Of a stretch of 64,000 bases of DNA, positions 58,961 to 64,000 are shown in pieces. The position numbers and the translations under genes were made by a program. Under the pieces are notes generated by a model, which was given only the letters and a program-made list of their open reading frames with translations, ran no database searches and was not told the DNA's origin. Source of the DNA: Anagrus nilaparvatae (Eukaryota; Arthropoda; Insecta; Hymenoptera; Mymaridae). Location of the stretch: NCBI GenBank assembly GCA_022575985.1, contig JAKSXM010000107.1, positions 6,758,001 to 6,822,000 on the forward strand, read 5' to 3'. The stretch's first letter is position 1. Each line of letters starts with the position of its first letter.

Positions 58961-59417
58961 AAGGTATCTGAAATTAAATATTATACTTAGTATAAGATGT
59001 TTGGTATTCAGGTTTTTTTTATGATAAATTGGCCATCGTGGCTAAAAATATTAGCTTTTTTGTACCCTATGCAATAAAAAAAAATTTTGTATTCAACATT
59101 TAACTTCGCTTTACAAAAATTAGCAGCATTTAGTAAGCAAATATTTATTTAAGTTTATTAAATAACAAAAATAATTAAATATATAACGTTTTATGAATAT
59201 TCTTTAATTCATTTAGGTTGCAAAATCTAGCTGTTTATATCAAAAGGGTCACCATTTTGTTTTATAAATTTGAGTACAAAATACCCATAAATTAATGGAA
59301 TTTTTACAATTATCAAATTTAATACTTTTAAATATATTAAGAAAATTTGAAAACATTTTGCAAGCCATATGAAAACTTTATTTTTATCAAAGAAATTTTT
59401 ATTTATTATGCATCTAG

Positions 59418-60421
59418 GTTCAGCCTGTTGCTTGGGGATTATTAGCTCACACGACAACGAAAGCCTTCAATTCTTTCTGGACACATCTTAAAGTTGAATA
59501 TCCAAATTTCAATCCCAAGTTTGCTGTTACTCCTTATTACCCTCCATTACATGAGTCCTTAAAATTAACTTTTGATTCTATAAAAGTGTATGGTAGTTTT
59601 TTCCACTATGCATTTGTAAGTATATTGATTTGTTAACTAAATAAACTTATTTTTGATATAAGAGTACCAAAAATATAAACTCACAAATTACACAGGAAAT
59701 AATTCAGTCTGCAAAATCTTTTAACATTATAAGTAAAAATGAAGCATGGGACGAAAATAAAGATTACAATGAACCATCATATAATATATTAAAAATGTTT
59801 GTTAATTTGGCACTGTTACCTCCGAATAACACAAAAGAAGGATTAATATACATAGAGGGTGAAATAAACGAAAAATTTAATAATGATAAGAAATGGATTA
59901 GATTTATGGATAGTTTTAAAGAGTTTTGGATGGAAAAAGTATCTCCAAATGCATTCAGCGTTTTTGATGTTCTAGAAAGAGCAAATGATTTTTGGAGCAA
60001 TAACCGATATCTAATGAATGGACGAATCGGATTCTATCCAAGTACTTTTAAACTGTTGAGTAAGTAACAAAATAAACCACAGTTTTGTATATTTAAGAAA
60101 AGCTTATTTAAATTAAGAATGTCCGATAAATTTAAATTTACTAAATCAAAAATATTCTTAGCATTAAGTACACATCGTCCAGATATTATTTCAAACTAAT
60201 AATATATCCATTTTTAATGCAGATGAACTAAACAAAATAAGTACGGGATCCATAATAGAATTCAATAAAATGAAAAAAAACTAAAGAAGCAAAAAATGAA
60301 ATGAAAAATATAAAAATCAAAAACGCCTGGAAGTCTATTCAAGCATGGGGCGTTAAAAAATTTCTTGATCAAGTTTGTGTTTACGAGTCAAATAACAAGG
60401 CGTTTGAATTAAGTGACGTTG
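59418..60421 (+). CDS. MULE transposase exons (59418-59615, 59696-60059, 60223-60421), plus strand
   Basis: Exon 59418-59615 (198 bp, the same length as minus exon 9345-9542) starts after CATCTAG with VQPVAWGLLAHTTTKAFNSF and ends KVYGSFFHYAF at GTAAGT, phase 0. Exon 59696-60059 follows CACAG and encodes the helical block with NLALLPPNNTKEGLIYIE, SPNAFSVFDVLERANDFW and GRIGFYPSTFKLL, ending in phase 1 at GTAAGT. Exon 60223-60421 follows AATGCAG, contains NAWKSIQAWGVKKFLDQV and AFELSDV, and ends in phase 1 at GTGAGT. An A8 run at 60282-60289 breaks the last exon by one base. The second core Asp expected from the minus copy (MSDFE) is replaced here (TPYYPP), so catalysis is unlikely. The first-Asp exon may be 18225-18495. 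Confidence 0.7.
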
Positions 60422-61116
60422 GTGAGTATACTTAAGCTAAATTACTATCATATTATAATTCATCAGTATAAACATCTCAATGATTAAAGTTATCTATATT
60501 TGTGCGAAATAGTCTAATGAGAGCATGATAATAATAAATATACCTTATTAGATAAATCTTATGGCAAATATTTATGGCTAATAATATAGCATGGTATTGA
60601 AATTCTTTAATATTCAGAAAGTATACAAAAAAATATTCGATACGTAATGATTTTTTTAAATTTTGTTTAAGTTTTTTTTTTTCAAAAAAATTAGTAATTA
60701 TTTTATTATTGTTTAAATTTAAAATAAAAAAATACGCATCAAATATTTTTTTACAAACTACAAAACCAACCAAACAGAATATATGAATTTTTTTATACTG
60801 ACACCCTATTTTAAATAATAAATGTATACTTGAGCAATAATTTTGCTAGCAATATTATCCGTTTGTACGATTACAAATGGCTTTAAGCTAAAGCCAATTA
60901 AATATAAATTATATTGTATCAAGCGAGTACCATAATAAGACTTCTAAACCGAGTTATGATGTGGGCAGATTTGGATCTTTTTTTTAAACACCAACTTTAG
61001 CGCCATCTCATCATATATAACAAATGAAAAAATAAAAAAAAATTTTTTAAAAATCGTAAAATGGAGACTCTGACTTTTAATTGAAATACCTATCTGAAAA
61101 ATAAATAATCGAAAAA
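60422..61116. other. Expected downstream intron, nothing recognised
   Basis: By analogy with the minus copy an acidic last exon should follow. None with good splice sites was found. Confidence 0.35.
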
Positions 61117-61236
61117 GATTAATAAAGGTAAATAAATAAATCGATCTATCCAAGTAAAATTTTGATCTTATATATTTCTAATTAGAAATATATAAGATAT
61201 TTCTATAATTATTTATTTACCTTTATTAATTTTTTA
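61117..61236. repeat. 120-bp palindrome
   Basis: TTAATAAAGGTAAATAAATA at the left and its complement at the right, with an inner perfect palindrome around TTTCTAATTAGAAA. Small fold-back. Confidence 0.75.
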
Positions 61237-62917
61237 CCAAGTGATAAAATTTCATCAATTTCGAAAAGGATTAAGTAAAGAATTTTCGGAGACTTAGAAT
61301 TTGTGAAAAATTTTTGATAATTTATTTTTTAAAAGTTTTTTCTCGATTCGATACGATAAACAAAGAAAAATATTGATACGATATCGATAACTACTCAAAA
61401 TATTGATATCATTTCGAATCCTCTTATAGTTATGGATCAATTTATTATGTTTAAGTAACATGCTTATCATCCTTTATTAAAGTCAATAGGCCTTTTTTGG
61501 GCCTAGAAAGGCAAGTCTCAATCAAATTAAGCAATAAAAGCAAGTTAAGCAAAAAGACTTCTCGTTGGTCTCGTTTTTTAGTGTAATTATCAAATTTCAA
61601 GCCCCCCCCCCCTAAAATGTATTTTTTATCAGTGATCCTCGTACTGTTATAATTAATAAATCGAAAACCCATTTTTTGTCAAAAAATGACCAATCATTAA
61701 ACAGAAAACCCGCCAGTTTTTGAAAAAATTTAAATTCATAATGGTATATCATGACAAAGTAAATACATGATGGTATATCATGTTAAATAAATAAGTGTAA
61801 TTCTTGCACATGCTCAGTAAGTCCGATAGCTTCTATAAATATAATCTTTGAATAAAAAAAAATTTTTTGAAGTCTTCAAAATTTTGTATAAGCTACAAGT
61901 TTTCAAAAATTTTTTACGCGTCCCTTGTCAATTATTTTGTTTCTGGGGACATAATGATTAAAATTTAAATTCTTAATTGAAGGTTTCTTAAAAAAAGGCT
62001 GTTTTGATCTTTGTCTTTGTAAAACGATATCACAAAAGCAATTCAAGGAAACCAAATAAGCAAAGTTTAAGAATTTTAAGAAAACCAAATAAGCAAAGAT
62101 TAAGCATTTTCGAGCTTTTAAATTTCAATTTCGCAGCAATAGGACAATTGGCATGCAGTTTATTGATTAAAGCAGTAATAGTATTAATGCTGAAAAATTG
62201 CTTTTTATGAGGATCCTGATGTGATGATTACACCAAAAAAATGAGAGTAACCTTCAGCGTTTTCGTTATTTTGCAAGGTGCTAGTTATATTAAAAATTTA
62301 AAAAAAATCGTTAATAATATTATTTCCTGCGTTTCTAGGCCAAAAGGGCTCCAAGGCATAAACGAAGATTAGTTGAAATGTTTTTTTCAACATTATAAAC
62401 TGATCTGTAACCATTTTGTGTCATTTGGTGTTCAAAATATATTCAACTTCCCTTGTTAATTACAAAACTCGGAAAAAGTATACAATTTTTATTTTTGAAT
62501 ATTGTATTATAAAAATGTCTTATAAAAAAATTAACATTTTTAATTTCATTTCTCTTATTTTTTCAACAAAGTCTTTATTACAGTAATGATAATTAAAATG
62601 TAAAAAAATTTTGGTTTTAAAAAATATTTGTAATTTTTCAGATCTTGAAAAGGGAGGCTAAGTTCCTCTGAAACGTAGATAATTTAAATCTATTTATAAA
62701 ATTACTTATACATTTTTCTAATAGAGTCAACTGCGCTCTACTCACCAGTCATTGACGGTGTCTAGTATAAAATTACAGTTATAAAAATTATTTAAAAAAC
62801 TTATAACCAATTTGTGTACACACAACCAAAATGCTTGGAACATGTTTACTTACAGCTGAGCATACACCCACGAATCACAATACAATTTGCTATTTTTATA
62901 ATTTGTAATTATCCATT
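61237..62917. other. AT-rich sequence, nothing recognised
   Basis: Contains a C-run at 61605-61614 and homopolymer tracts. Short ORFs here lack splice or motif support. Confidence 0.4.
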
Positions 62918-63070
62918 ATTCCCTAAACGCATATTATTCTATGTCCCTAAATCAAAAATATTTTAAGTCCCTAAACCCGGATTACTCTAAGTCCCAAAAT
63001 TGAAATTATTCCAAGTCCCATTTTATCCCCTCCCCCCTATAAACATGTTACATGTTCAAAGTTTTTACAG
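62918..63070 (+). repeat. Repeat family D, copy 2
   Basis: CCCTAAACGCATATTATTCT, GTCCCTAAATCAAAAATATT, AAGTCCCTAAACCCGGATTA and CCCTATAAACATGTTACATG parallel 58640-58960. Confidence 0.65.
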
Positions 63071-63689
63071 AAGTTTATAGGATAAGAAAAATAAATTATT
63101 TTTTGCATATTCGATTAGGTAGTAGTGTAAACTCAGATTATAAATTATTTTACTTTTTTTTCACTAGCTGCAGTTATAAATGACTTTTTTTAATTCTTTT
63201 GTCAAAGCTTGCTTTTGCAAACTAAATACACGAGACAAAGTGATACATTCCTTTTTACTTTACTTTGGTCACTGTTTGATGAGAACATTTAAAGCTTGCC
63301 TTGACTTTTACGCATTGGTCTTTACAATAAGTGTGACTCAGATTCTTTAATTTTATATTTATTTTTAAAATTTTTTTTTCTTCTATCATTCTTTTTTTAT
63401 TCTTTTACATATATATACGAATCATTTTTTATCATTTTAAAAACAGTGTAATATTAAAAAAAAAATTAGATTGTTTGTATTACTTTAATCCATCCATAAA
63501 AGTTCATTTGTTCGTGCGCAAATATAAATGTAATTGCATTCGGCCTCTTTCTTCTGTCGATTAGCCAAGTATTACTTTGCACCCTTATAAAGAAATCTAT
63601 TATTTTATAATGCTAAATCATACATTAGCACATGCGCCAGGAGGTAGGGCAAATATTTTCCAATAAGTTTAAGATAAGAAATGAAATGA

Positions 63690-64000
63690 CAGGGTGGCCA
63701 CGGAACTGAAATTTTAAAATTCCCTGACTTTTCCTGACTTTCCAGACTATTTTTTTAAATTTTCCAGTACTTTTTTAGTGTTTCGACAAAATTTTACATA
63801 ACAAATTCCTTGACTTCCCAGATTTTCCTTTAGACAAATTTTAGTAAATTTCAGACATTTTCTTTTTCAAAATTTAATATTAAATTTAAAGTTGAATCAG
63901 GTGGATAAAAATAGCAATTTTCGATTTAAGATTTCTGTAAACCGATGTTTCTGGAATGTTTAATTCTTATAGCCATTTATTAAGTTATATATACATGTCC
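63690..64000 (+). mobile_element. hAT-like repeat, left end, runs off the window
   Basis: Starts CAGGGTGGCCACGG and continues with AAATTCCCTGACTTTTCCTG-type subrepeats (CCTGACTTT, TTCCAG). CAGGGTGGCC plus TTCCCTGACTTTTCC is a wording seen in hAT MITEs of many arthropods. The right end is outside, so no target duplication can be checked. Confidence 0.55.

Overview
This is an AT-rich eukaryotic nuclear window, most likely from an insect. The evidence is spliceosomal introns, an R1-type LINE relic, Helitrons, hAT and Mutator-like elements, and many fold-back elements. A parasitoid wasp is a guess from composition and repeat style only. Almost everything recognisable is transposon-derived. No rRNA, CRISPR, prokaryotic operon or clearly intact host gene was seen.

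Layout. 1-2090 is a decayed R1-clade LINE. 4244-12254 (minus) is a six-exon gene of the FLYWCH/MULE (Mutator-like) transposase type, with a stop and frame breaks. Its introns hold a perfect palindrome (3591-3917, just outside its 3' end), a fold-back (6405-7050) and small MITEs. 15511-17962 is a run of three non-autonomous Helitrons. 18225-18495 is an exon of a second, plus-strand MULE gene. Its next exons in order, with matching intron phase and position, lie at 59418-60421, so the 41 kb between may be one giant transposon-filled intron. 18570-26491 is a hAT-type element with 8-bp target duplication, split by a non-coding LTR retrotransposon (19159-26258) packed with tandem repeats. 27195-31197 holds fold-back elements ending in CCCACGTAAAA.

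The richest part is 31618-46885. Two genes are transcribed head to head from a 0.5 kb spacer. The minus gene (31618-36877, seven exons, about 381 residues) encodes an unrecognised protein with basic, coiled-coil and Q/N-rich parts. The plus gene (37374-46885) has a small basic first exon, then a Mutator-like DDE transposase, a YqaJ-type exonuclease domain and a C-terminal ubiquitin-specific-protease-like domain. The reading frame changes in the middle of the exonuclease domain, giving two overlapping ORFs. Each gene has a tiny phase-2 first exon and a large first intron carrying CACTG-ended fold-back elements.

Further right are an 8-bp-TSD MITE (47908-48252), two copies of an unclassified repeat (called family A here) each hit by a large palindrome (49211-50722 and 55066-57368), a hAT MITE with perfect TSD (51600-52146), and a tandemly duplicated pseudogene resembling a sorting nexin (52320-54110). 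The end of the window enters another hAT-like repeat at 63690.

Exon limits come from reading splice sites and frame by eye. Family names rest on motif recognition, not on a database search.
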